Assembly: GCA_007127275.1 (NCBI GenBank)
Contig: SKZP01000054.1
Coordinates: forward strand, 1 to 6,313
Direction: 5' to 3'
Length of the DNA: 6,313 nt
Source of the DNA: Planctomycetota bacterium
GTDB lineage: Bacteria; Planctomycetota; UBA8742; SKZP01
A program made the position numbers and the translations under genes. Of the stretch, positions 1 to 6,313 are shown in pieces (positions within the stretch are counted from its first letter, which is position 1; every line of letters begins with the position of its first letter). A model generated the notes under the pieces. The model searched no databases, had not been told where the DNA came from, and was given only the letters and a program-made list of their open reading frames with translations.

Positions 1-24
1 AGCCACCAGCCACCAGCCACCAGC
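1..24. repeat. Heptamer tandem repeat (AGCCACC), about 3.4 copies
   Basis: The unit AGCCACC occurs three times head to tail at 1-7, 8-14 and 15-21, followed by a partial AGC at 22-24. The array touches the left edge and may continue beyond it, so the copy number is a minimum. It ends 12 bases before the ATG of the next gene, in the place where a ribosome binding site would be expected. A 7-base unit shifts reading frame with each copy gained or lost. It could be a simple-sequence tract or the tail of an upstream gene; nothing here decides. Confidence 0.75.
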
Positions 25-35
25 GACTCACTTCC

Positions 36-1199
36 ATGAGCAGCAGCGACTACCGCTTCAACACGCGCGCCATCCATTCCGGCCAGCGGCCCGACCCGAG
101 CACCGGAGCCATTATGACGCCGGTGTACCTGTCGAGCACCTTCGTGCAGAAAGCGCCCGGGCAGCACAAAGGCTTTGAGTACGGCCGAACGGGCAACCCG
201 ACTCGCGAGGCGTATGAGCGTTGCGTTGCCGACCTTGAAGGGGCGCGCTTCGGCTTCGCCTTCGCCTCCGGGATGGCCGCCACGGATACGTTGCTGCACC
301 TGCTCGACACCGGCGCACACGTGGTCTGTGCCGACGACGTCTACGGCGGCACGTACCGGCTCTTTGAGAACGTGCTGACGCGCTCCGCCGGCTTGCGCTT
401 CAGCTTCGTCGACTTCAACGAACCGCATGCGCTCGAAACGGCAATCACCGACGAAACCGCGCTGATTTGGGTGGAGACGCCGACGAACCCCATGCTCAAG
501 CTGTTCGACCTCGCACAGATTGCCGAGGTCGCGCGCGCCAAGGGGATTCGCACGGTCTGCGACAACACCTTTATGAGCCCGTACTTTCAGAATCCGCTCG
601 CGCTCGGCTTTGACGTCGTCATGCACTCCGCGACGAAATACCTGAACGGCCACTCCGACATTGTCGGCGGCGTGGTGGTCACCGACGACGACGAGTTGGC
701 CGAACGCTTGTATTACCTGCAAAACTCCGTCGGCGGCGTTGCCGGCCCCTTCGACAGTTTCATGTGCATGCGTGGCATCAAAACGCTCGGCGTGCGCATG
801 GAACGCCACGCGGAAAACGCGCTGCGCATTGCAACGTGGCTCGAAAAGCATCCGAAGGTCGAACGCGTCGCCTACCCCGGCCTTGAGAGCCATCCGCAGC
901 ACGAGCTCGCCCGCAAGCAGATGCGCGGTTTCGGCGGCATGGTCAGCGTCTGGCTCAAAGCCGACCTTGAAGAAACCAAAGCGTTCCTACAGGCCACGAC
1001 GTTGTTCAGCCTTGCCGAGAGTCTCGGCGGCGTCGAGTCGTTGATTGAGCACCCCGCCATCATGACGCACGCGGCCATTCCCGCGGAGCGTCGCAGGGAA
1101 TTGGGGATCACCGACGGCTTCATCCGTCTCTCCGTCGGCATTGAAGACGGCGAAGATTTGATCGCCGACCTCGACGTCGCCATGAAGGCAATGAGCTAA
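36..1199 (+). CDS. PLP-dependent cystathionine gamma-synthase / gamma-lyase family enzyme (complete)
   Basis: This 387-residue protein has the usual length of the Cys/Met-metabolism PLP family (fold type I), cytosolic homotetramers that act in transsulfuration. Visible landmarks are the YGRTGNPT phosphate-binding segment (residues 49-56), the SGMAA loop (78-82), Tyr103 in DVYGG (the PLP-stacking tyrosine), Asp176 in DNTF (contacts the pyridine nitrogen), the PLP Schiff-base Lys201 in HSATKYLNGHSD, the ESLGGVESL segment (328-336), and Arg364 in IRLSVG (binds the substrate carboxylate). All key residues are intact. The ATG at 36 gives the family's normal N-terminus and no earlier in-frame start exists within the window, but no Shine-Dalgarno sequence is visible before it. 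The synthase (metB; O-acyl-homoserine plus cysteine) and the lyase (mccB/cystathionine gamma-lyase) cannot be separated by eye, and related enzymes such as methionine gamma-lyase are less likely, so no symbol is given. It stops at TAA 1197-1199, convergent with the protease gene. Confidence 0.95.
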   Translation: MSSSDYRFNTRAIHSGQRPDPSTGAIMTPVYLSSTFVQKAPGQHKGFEYGRTGNPTREAYERCVADLEGARFGFAFASGMAATDTLLHLLDTGAHVVCADDVYGGTYRLFENVLTRSAGLRFSFVDFNEPHALETAITDETALIWVETPTNPMLKLFDLAQIAEVARAKGIRTVCDNTFMSPYFQNPLALGFDVVMHSATKYLNGHSDIVGGVVVTDDDELAERLYYLQNSVGGVAGPFDSFMCMRGIKTLGVRMERHAENALRIATWLEKHPKVERVAYPGLESHPQHELARKQMRGFGGMVSVWLKADLEETKAFLQATTLFSLAESLGGVESLIEHPAIMTHAAIPAERRRELGITDGFIRLSVGIEDGEDLIADLDVAMKAMS

Positions 1200-1371
1200 G
1201 GAGCTAACAGGAAACTACTTCCGAACGTTGAGCGTCACGAGCGAAGGCATGCCAGTCGAAGGACGGTGAGCAGCGCAAACGTGACGAGCCACGTCGTGCA
1301 GCGAAACCAACGACAACGAAGCAGAGCCGAGCACAGGTGCTCAACTTCGGAAGTACCTTTCTGACAGCTCC
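1200..1371. repeat. 172-bp element with long imperfect terminal inverted repeats (MITE-like or structured RNA)
   Basis: The left arm (1200-1233) and right arm (1339-1371) are near-perfect reverse complements. From the ends inward there are 6 pairs (GGAGCT/AGCTCC), a 2x2 mismatch, 3 pairs, a G-T, 2 pairs, a 2x2 mismatch, 10 perfect pairs (TACTTCCGAA/TTCGGAAGTA), one bulged C, and 7 perfect pairs (GTTGAGC/GCTCAAC). The outer 26 bases match at 21 positions. TAA lies just outside each end (1197-1199, the stop codon of the upstream gene, and 1372-1374), as a target duplication would. The 105-base interior contains smaller dyads: GTCACG/CGTGAC (1234-1239 with 1280-1285), GGCATGCC (1246-1253) and GAGCAC/GTGCTC (1329-1342). 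No transposase or convincing reading frame is present. There is no T-run, so it is not a classical intrinsic terminator, although it sits between convergent genes. The remaining 1372-1443 shows no clear terminator. A nonautonomous mobile repeat is the leading idea; a long-stem RNA is the alternative. Confidence 0.6.
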
Positions 1372-1443
1372 TAAAGGCGGTGGACGAACTCGGAAGAAGA
1401 GCGACCAACCAGGCAGGGCCTCTTGAATTCTCCACGGCAACGC

Positions 1444-3075
1444 TCAGTCTTCGTCGCTCTCGCCCGCTTCGACCGTCGACTCGGCAACTGCTTGCGCGAC
1501 GCTGGCGCCGTTTGCGAGCGTTATGGCCGCTTCTAGATGGCGGTCGTTGAACGGTTTGTCACGGTACTCCTTGGCGGCGCCGACCCACTCCGCTTCGCCG
1601 CCGTATACCGCTTCGTGGCGGCGCACCTGGCGGTGGTGGCCGTACTCCTCGTCGGTCAGCGGCAACGACACGTCCGGCAGAATCCCCCCGCGGTAGCCCT
1701 CGCCGTGCGTCGCCGGGTCGTCCTCGAGCGGCTCTCCGGTTACCGGCGAAAACTGAAACTCCTCGGTGGCCGGGTAGCGGTTGCCGCTGGTGGGGCAGAC
1801 GCGGTACGGGTCGGCGCGTTGAATCACTCGCCCCGAGGGGGTGAAGTAGCGCGCCGTGGTGATGCGAATGGCGCCGTGCCTTTCGCCGCCGTCGCCAAGT
1901 TCGTACACGTTTTGCACCGTTCCCTTGCCGTGGCTGTGCTCGCCGATCACAAGCGCCCGCTGATGATCCTGCAGCGCTCCGGCGACAATTTCAGAAGCGC
2001 TTGCCGTGTCGCGGTCAATCAGCACGAACAGGCCGAGGTCAAGAAAGCGCCCCGCGTTTTCGCCCTCGGCGGTATACGCTCGCTGCATCTCCGGGTTGCG
2101 GCCGCGGGTGAAGGCGACGAGCGACTGGAGCGGCAAGAACAGCCCCGCCAGATGCTGCGCCTCACGCAAGAGGCCGCCGCGGTTGCCGCGCATATCCAAA
2201 ACGAGAACCTCCAGCCCGTCGGCCTTCATGCGCTCAATCCGCGCGGCGACATCCTCGGTTGTGCCGCTTTGAAACTGGTCAATGCGCAGGTAGCCCATGC
2301 CGTGGCCCACCGCGTCATGCTCGTCGAGCATGCGGGAGACGGCGACGGAGGGAACGCGCACGTGGCCCCGTTCCACCTCGACGGCCCGTTCGCGGCCGTT
2401 GCGGTCGCGGATGTCGAGCGTTACCGCCGTGCCCGCTTCGCCGCGCAGCCACTGATCCACGACCACCTCGCTGAACGGCTCTCCCCGCGTCTCGTTGCCG
2501 TCGACCCGCAAAATGCGGTCTCCCGGGCGCAACCCCGCGCGGTAGGCGGGCGTATCCGGAAACGGCGTGAACACCATGGGAAGGTCGTCGTCGTCAAGCA
2601 CGAGCTGAATCCCAAGCCCCGGAAAGCGCCCTCGCGTGTCGCGGGTGAACTCGGCGTAGCGGCGCGGCCCCATGTAGGAGGTGTGCGGGTCGCCGAGCGA
2701 GTCGACCATGCCGCGGATGGCATCGCGAAACATCTCCTCGTTGTCGAGGTCGGCGCGAAAGAAGTTCTGGTCCAACAACTGCACCGCCTCGCCGAGTACC
2801 TCGGGCGCCTCCGCGGTCGAGCCGAGCACTTGCTGGCGCAGCCCCGGGCTAAACATGACAATCAGCCCGAACACCACCAGCACGAACAGCGACGGCCCCA
2901 ACTGATGCCCAAGCGAGCGCCACCACGGGGGCTTGGCAAGCGGCGAGCCGAGAGTGCCGCCGGCGTCCCGAAACGGGGTGGCGTCCGCCGTGGCGGTGCT
3001 TGCGGGCACTTCGGGTACTGGGTGTTCGTTTGCTGCCCGCTCGTTGCCGGGAGCCTCGGATGAGTGTTGCGACAT
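1444..3075 (-). CDS. Membrane-anchored PDZ/S41 C-terminal processing peptidase (complete)
   Basis: This 543-residue protein belongs to the CtpA/Prc (tail-specific protease) family, which cleaves envelope proteins near their C-termini in the periplasm. Residues 1-59 are a hydrophilic, Pro/Ala-rich tail. Residues 60-77 form a single membrane anchor preceded by WWRS, with the following part presumably exported. A PDZ domain spans about 150-240, with the GLRPGDRILRVDG loop at 181-193. The S41 catalytic domain follows, with MRGNRGG (295-301), catalytic Ser359 in TASASEI and Lys384 in HGKGTVQ. The Ser-Lys spacing of 25 residues equals that of E. coli Prc (S452/K477), so the dyad looks active. A C-terminal region (about 420-543) is acidic at its end. 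The start at 3075 was chosen because AGGAAG lies 5 bases upstream. An ATG at 3261 in the same frame would add 62 residues without recognisable protein character and run through the likely promoter, so it was rejected. The gene is divergent from the cyclase gene. Substrate unknown. Confidence 0.93.
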   Translation of the reverse strand: MSQHSSEAPGNERAANEHPVPEVPASTATADATPFRDAGGTLGSPLAKPPWWRSLGHQLGPSLFVLVVFGLIVMFSPGLRQQVLGSTAEAPEVLGEAVQLLDQNFFRADLDNEEMFRDAIRGMVDSLGDPHTSYMGPRRYAEFTRDTRGRFPGLGIQLVLDDDDLPMVFTPFPDTPAYRAGLRPGDRILRVDGNETRGEPFSEVVVDQWLRGEAGTAVTLDIRDRNGRERAVEVERGHVRVPSVAVSRMLDEHDAVGHGMGYLRIDQFQSGTTEDVAARIERMKADGLEVLVLDMRGNRGGLLREAQHLAGLFLPLQSLVAFTRGRNPEMQRAYTAEGENAGRFLDLGLFVLIDRDTASASEIVAGALQDHQRALVIGEHSHGKGTVQNVYELGDGGERHGAIRITTARYFTPSGRVIQRADPYRVCPTSGNRYPATEEFQFSPVTGEPLEDDPATHGEGYRGGILPDVSLPLTDEEYGHHRQVRRHEAVYGGEAEWVGAAKEYRDKPFNDRHLEAAITLANGASVAQAVAESTVEAGESDED

Positions 3076-3080
3076 CACGA

Positions 3081-3086
3081 CTTCCT
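3081..3086 (-). promoter_or_regulatory. Ribosome binding site deciding the start of the S41 peptidase
   Basis: On the minus strand AGGAAG lies 5 bases before the ATG at 3075-3073. This is the only good Shine-Dalgarno match near any candidate start of the peptidase gene, and it favours the 543-residue protein over a version starting at 3261. Confidence 0.7.
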
Positions 3087-3151
3087 GTTCGCCCGACCGA
3101 ATGAGTGCCGTACGTCCACGCCACCTTAACGCACAAAGGGACGCCGTGCGC

Positions 3152-3157
3152 AGTATA
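3152..3157 (-). promoter_or_regulatory. Possible -10 element for the S41 peptidase gene
   Basis: On the minus strand TATACT matches the TATAAT consensus at 5 of 6 positions and lies in one of the few AT-rich patches of this GC-rich gap, about 75 bases before the start codon. No good -35 hexamer is found 15-18 bases upstream (around 3173-3181), so this is only a candidate. Confidence 0.25.
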
Positions 3158-3439
3158 TCTTGCAAGCAGCGCGGGGCGTAGGCCGTGAGGGAACGGGCGA
3201 AAAACAACCGCGGGCAACGTGCGCGTCCTCGGTCAGGGAGCACGTTTGGCTGCGAGGCCACGCCGAGCGCTCGACACGGCCACCCGGCCGAAGGTTCTGT
3301 TTTCGGACTCTACGGTCCGTACGCAGAGGCTACGGAAACGCAACCTTGCCCACGACCGCAACGCCGGCACTCCGAGAGCGACGCCGGTTCCCCGAGAACG
3401 TTGAGCGGCGCGGAGCTTCACCAATTAGTTTCGCAGCAA

Positions 3440-3459
3440 GTGTCGGAAGCACCCGACAC
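3440..3459. promoter_or_regulatory. Upstream dyad (possible operator), GTGTCGG-N6-CCGACAC
   Basis: The arms GTGTCGG (3440-3446) and CCGACAC (3453-3459) are perfect 7-base inverted repeats around a 6-base centre. The site ends 13 bases before the predicted -35 hexamer of the cyclase gene. GTGTCGG appears again at 3489-3495 in the next dyad, which suggests binding by one dimeric regulator. The regulator is not identified. Confidence 0.45.
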
Positions 3460-3472
3460 GTACACTGGGGCG

Positions 3473-3501
3473 GTGACAGTGCCCGACGGTGTCGGCACAA
3501 T
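3473..3501 (+). promoter_or_regulatory. Candidate sigma70-type promoter of the cyclase gene
   Basis: GTGACA (3473-3478; 5 of 6 to TTGACA) and CACAAT (3496-3501; 4 of 6 to TATAAT) are separated by exactly 17 bases. Transcription would begin near 3508, giving a leader of about 47 bases to the ATG at 3555. The spacer is almost wholly occupied by a dyad (3479-3498), so a bound protein would directly control RNA polymerase access. Confidence 0.4.
3479..3498. promoter_or_regulatory. Dyad in the promoter spacer (possible operator)
   Basis: This 20-base site starts GTGCC and ends GGCAC (perfect 5-base arms). With one bulged C, GAC/GTC inside it also pair. It has the same length and the same GTG...CAC ends as the dyad at 3440-3459, with centres 39 bases apart. 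It overlaps the -10 hexamer and fills the spacer, the position used by operators of repressors and of spacer-binding activators such as the MerR family. Assignment to any family is inference. Confidence 0.4.
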
Positions 3502-3554
3502 AAGGGCCCTTCGGCTTTCCTGTCTCGTGAGCACGCACACCACCTCTCCAACTT

Positions 3555-6313
3555 ATGACAACGACGGACCACGTGGCTTCCAAGCACTCGCCGCGCAGTG
3601 ACAGGCAGGGAAAGACTGCGCCCGGCCCTGCGACTCGGCGTGGCAGGCGTTGGCTGAGATCCGTCTTCGAGCGCAAGTTTCGCGTCTGGGTCCTAGTGAT
3701 GTCGCTCGTTGCCGTGGGCGTCGCGGTGGCGGCGACGCAGGTGGGGGCGTTGCATGACGCGTCGCGCTGGGTCGAGGACCGCTTGCAGGCGGGGCGCCTC
3801 CACGGCTACGCCCACGGAGTACGCCTGCCGCCGCACCGGCTGACCGAGGCGCGCCAGCGCGGTGAGGAGCCGGCGGCGAGTCGCGACGACCCCGCCTGGG
3901 CGGACCTGTGGGACGTGGCCATTGTGCAACTCGACGACCAGAGCTACCGCTTGCTCGACGGATATCCGTTCACGCCGCAAGAGGATGCCCGTGTGCTGCG
4001 CACGCTCGCCGACTTCGGCGCGCGCGTGATTGTCTACGACCGCTTGTTGAGTGAGCGACGGCGCAAGATTGTCGGCCCGGAGGGCGTGACGCCCCTGGCC
4101 GAGGCGCTCGCCGAGCTTTCCGAGGGGCGCACGCCGCCGACGCGAGTGGCATTGGCGACGGAACTCGACGCCGAGGGGCGCGAAGCGACGGTGCAGCCGC
4201 TGCCGGAGTTGCTCGAGTATGCGGAGCCGGGGTACTTAAACCTCTATCATGTCGAGGGAGACATGATCCGCGACTATGTCTACCGGCAACACGACCATTT
4301 CTCGCTCGCCAAGGCGGCGTACCTGCTGGGGCAGGACTTCTTGCCGGAAGACCCGGGCGCCACCCTCGACGACCAATACGAGGCCTGGCACCGGACGAGG
4401 CGTCACACCGTCGACACACACCCGCACCGGGCGCCGTACCTTACCTCACGCACGCCACAGCCGCGAATGCTCAATTTTTACGCGGAGCCCGGCGAGGCGT
4501 TTGTGCACGTGCCGTACTGGGAGGTGTACCGAGCGTATCCGCTGGCACGAGTGCGGGCGCTGGTGGCGAATGCCATGGACGACGTCGCACGCATTCTTGA
4601 CGGGGAGGAATTCGACGACGCCTGGGCGGTCGTCGGCGAGCGCTTCGAGCGAAAGCCGAGTCTTGAGGACGTGCTCGAGTTGACGCCGTGGCTCGAGCGC
4701 ATTGACGCGCTGCACGCCCGAGAGCTGAGCCAAAACGAAATGGTGGCGCTCGACAACCTGGCGTTTTTGTTCGACGACGCGCAGGCTTTTGCCGAGGATG
4801 CGCACCTCGCCGTCGAGGAGACGTTGCGCGCCGAGTTGCAAACGGAGCGCGAGGAGGTTCTTGCCGTGCTCGAGGCGCAGCGACCCGAGTTCGAGACAGC
4901 GCTCGAGGTCGTCGACAGTGAGGCGACGCAGGAGCGGCCAACGCTTGAAGAGCCCGAAGCAGCGCTGACCGGCAGCCGTGCAAGCGAAGCGCTCGACGCG
5001 AAGCGAGAGACGCTTGCCGCATTGCTCGAAGCGACGAACCTTCCGCGGAAAGCGCAACTCGTATTCGAGGATACGCTACGGCACCTGGAGTACCTTGCGC
5101 TGCTCGAGCGCCAACTCGAGCGAATCCGCGAGTTTCCCCTGCCGCCGGATCCCGAGGAAGAGGCGCTGCGCCGCAGGCTTGCCGGCAAACACATTTTGAT
5201 CGGCCCCTGGACCTTGAGCTCGCACGACCTCTACCGAGTCCCGGTCGCCACCGGCGAGATGAGCCGCATGTACGGGGTGGAGATTCACGCCACGGCGCTG
5301 CAAAACCTGATTGACTTCATGCACCCTCGCTCGAGTCCGCTCGTGCAACGAGGACTCACCCGCGCAAGCGACACAAGCGTGCTTCTCATCACGGCGCTGG
5401 CGACCTTGATTGCCGGCTTCCTCGCCATGCTGTTCAAGCCGCTGCCCGGAGCCGCACTGCTGTTGCTCGGGGCGTGGGGCTACTTCATGTACGTACAGAA
5501 CGTGTTCGTCACCGACTGGGTCTTTTTGCCAACGGTGTTTCCGCTGCTCGGCATTGTGCTCGCCTACGGCGCCGTCACCGTTACGAAAGTGCTCACCATC
5601 GACGAGGAACGGCGGGTCGTCGAAGATCTCTTCAAGAGTTACATGGACCGCCGCTTCGTCGAGTTGCTGATGTCCGACCCGGAAAAGGTCAAGCTCGGCG
5701 GGGAGCGTCGGCCGGTGACGGTCTACTTCTCCGACATCGCGGGCTTCTCGGCGATCTCGGAACGGCTCGCCCCGGAGGAATTGGTCACGCTGATCAACGA
5801 GTATCTCGGCGAGATGAGCGGCATCATTCTTCGCCACGACGGGACTGTCGACAAGTACATTGGCGACGCCATTATGGCGTTCTGGAACGCGCCGGTGGAC
5901 GTGCCGGGCCATGCGAGCAAGGCGTGCTTGGCCGCACTCGAACAGCGGGAGCGCCTCGAGGCGTTGAATGCGACGTGGGGAAAACGCGAGTGGCCGCCGC
6001 TGGGGGTGCGTGTCGGGCTGAACACCGGCGAGGTGGTACACGGCAACATGGGCTCCGAGCTCAAGAAGAACTACACCATCATGGGAGACGCGGTGAATCT
6101 CGCGGCACGCTTGGAGCCGCTGAACAAGGAGTTCGGCACGAGTGTGTTGATCAGCGAAGCGACGCGAGACGAGGCACAGGACGCCGTCGAGGCCCGTTGC
6201 CTGGGACTTGTACGCGTCACCGGCCGTGCACAGCCGGTCCGCTTCTACGAACTGCTCGGGCGCAAGGGGGAGCTTGCCGCCGAAGACCGCGAGTTCTACG
6301 AACTCTTCGAGGA
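3555..6313 (+). CDS. CHASE2-domain class III adenylate cyclase, membrane-bound (3' end outside window)
   Basis: 919 complete codons are visible and the frame is open to the right edge. The order is: a basic N-tail (1-42), a membrane segment (about 43-62), a CHASE2-type extracytoplasmic sensor, three membrane segments (about 607-627, 629-650, 655-677), a linker (681-720) and a class III cyclase domain (721-900). CHASE2 landmarks are VAIVQLDDQS (121-130), GARVIVYDRLLS (155-166), KHILIG (545-550) and YGVEIHATALQNLI (573-586). Catalytic residues are complete: metal-binding Asp727 (FSDIAGF) and Asp771 (KYIGD), adenine-selecting Lys767 and Asp845 (IMGDAVN), and transition-state Asn848 and Arg852 (NLAAR). 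It should therefore make cAMP from ATP as a homodimer. The CHASE2 halves are about 380 residues apart, with an acidic Glu/Ala/Leu-rich insertion, probably helical (about 335-540). An in-frame TGA at 3528 makes ATG 3555 the first usable start, though no Shine-Dalgarno is visible. The signal sensed is unknown. Confidence 0.93.
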   Translation, partial: MTTTDHVASKHSPRSDRQGKTAPGPATRRGRRWLRSVFERKFRVWVLVMSLVAVGVAVAATQVGALHDASRWVEDRLQAGRLHGYAHGVRLPPHRLTEARQRGEEPAASRDDPAWADLWDVAIVQLDDQSYRLLDGYPFTPQEDARVLRTLADFGARVIVYDRLLSERRRKIVGPEGVTPLAEALAELSEGRTPPTRVALATELDAEGREATVQPLPELLEYAEPGYLNLYHVEGDMIRDYVYRQHDHFSLAKAAYLLGQDFLPEDPGATLDDQYEAWHRTRRHTVDTHPHRAPYLTSRTPQPRMLNFYAEPGEAFVHVPYWEVYRAYPLARVRALVANAMDDVARILDGEEFDDAWAVVGERFERKPSLEDVLELTPWLERIDALHARELSQNEMVALDNLAFLFDDAQAFAEDAHLAVEETLRAELQTEREEVLAVLEAQRPEFETALEVVDSEATQERPTLEEPEAALTGSRASEALDAKRETLAALLEATNLPRKAQLVFEDTLRHLEYLALLERQLERIREFPLPPDPEEEALRRRLAGKHILIGPWTLSSHDLYRVPVATGEMSRMYGVEIHATALQNLIDFMHPRSSPLVQRGLTRASDTSVLLITALATLIAGFLAMLFKPLPGAALLLLGAWGYFMYVQNVFVTDWVFLPTVFPLLGIVLAYGAVTVTKVLTIDEERRVVEDLFKSYMDRRFVELLMSDPEKVKLGGERRPVTVYFSDIAGFSAISERLAPEELVTLINEYLGEMSGIILRHDGTVDKYIGDAIMAFWNAPVDVPGHASKACLAALEQRERLEALNATWGKREWPPLGVRVGLNTGEVVHGNMGSELKKNYTIMGDAVNLAARLEPLNKEFGTSVLISEATRDEAQDAVEARCLGLVRVTGRAQPVRFYELLGRKGELAAEDREFYELFE

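Larger units (their letters stand above)
3076..3554. other. Divergent intergenic region between the peptidase and cyclase genes
   Basis: These 479 bases separate two divergent genes and should hold both promoters. Several small frames cross it, but none has a ribosome binding site together with recognisable protein character. The peptidase side (3076-3180) has a ribosome binding site and a possible -10. The middle (about 3181-3430) shows only minor dyads: the palindrome CGAGCGCTCG at 3264-3273, CGGAC/GTCCG at 3304-3319, and ACGCCGG repeated at 3361 and 3381. The cyclase side (3440-3511) holds two 20-base dyads, a plausible promoter and the palindrome AAGGGCCCTT (3502-3511) at the predicted transcription start. 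No RNA gene was recognised. Confidence 0.7.

Noticed and set aside
1200..1371. Intrinsic transcription terminator
   Set aside because: The stem is long and interrupted around a 105-base interior and no T-run follows on either strand, so it does not match the standard form, although some effect on 3' ends remains possible.
1204..1440. 78-residue open frame on the minus strand across the inverted-repeat element
   Set aside because: It mostly covers the palindromic element, has no visible ribosome binding site, and is rich in Arg, Ser and Cys without a motif.
1537..3063. 508-residue open frame on the plus strand
   Set aside because: It lies antisense to the S41 peptidase, whose catalytic and PDZ motifs are intact; the frame is Arg/Ala/Val/His-rich low-complexity, typical of the complement of a GC-rich gene.
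3076..3261. 62-residue N-terminal extension of the S41 peptidase (start at 3261)
   Set aside because: The extension has no signal or domain character, no ribosome binding site is apparent, and a good AGGAAG lies just before the ATG at 3075.
3185..3601. 138-residue open frame in the divergent gap
   Set aside because: It overlaps the start of the cyclase gene in another frame, runs through the predicted promoter and dyads, and shows no protein family features.
5076..6041. 321-residue open frame on the minus strand
   Set aside because: It is antisense to the cyclase domain with its complete catalytic residues, and has no recognisable motif.

Overview
The window is GC-rich bacterial chromosomal DNA carrying three long protein genes, two of them complete. 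Base composition, wide intergenic gaps and the pairing of a S41 processing protease with a CHASE2-class III cyclase would suit a deltaproteobacterial-type lineage (Myxococcota or Bradymonadales). That assignment rests on general impression, not on a marker gene, and is low confidence. No rRNA, tRNA, CRISPR array, transposase or phage gene was seen.

Layout. Positions 1-24 hold a short heptamer tandem repeat cut by the left edge. Positions 36-1199 (+) encode a complete PLP-dependent Cys/Met-metabolism enzyme (cystathionine gamma-synthase/gamma-lyase family). Directly after its stop codon lies a 172-base element with long imperfect inverted-repeat ends (1200-1371), inside the gap between two convergent genes. 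Positions 1444-3075 (-) encode a complete membrane-anchored PDZ/S41 C-terminal processing peptidase with an intact Ser-Lys dyad and a good ribosome binding site. A 479-base divergent intergenic region (3076-3554) follows. Near the downstream gene it holds two 20-base dyads with GTG...CAC ends, one lying in the spacer of a plausible sigma70-type promoter. From 3555 (+) to the right edge runs a large class III nucleotide cyclase: one membrane segment, a CHASE2 sensor domain split by a large acidic insertion, three membrane segments, and a catalytic domain with all expected adenylyl-cyclase residues. Its 3' end is outside the window.

How they fit together. The three genes lie in convergent and divergent orientation, so none form an operon with each other. 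The protease and cyclase share a divergent control region and both act at the cell envelope (quality control/processing, and extracytoplasmic sensing to cAMP), but a functional link is only a possibility. The amino-acid enzyme appears unrelated. The most noteworthy items are the 172-base inverted-repeat element, the paired dyads at the cyclase promoter, and the enlarged CHASE2 domain.
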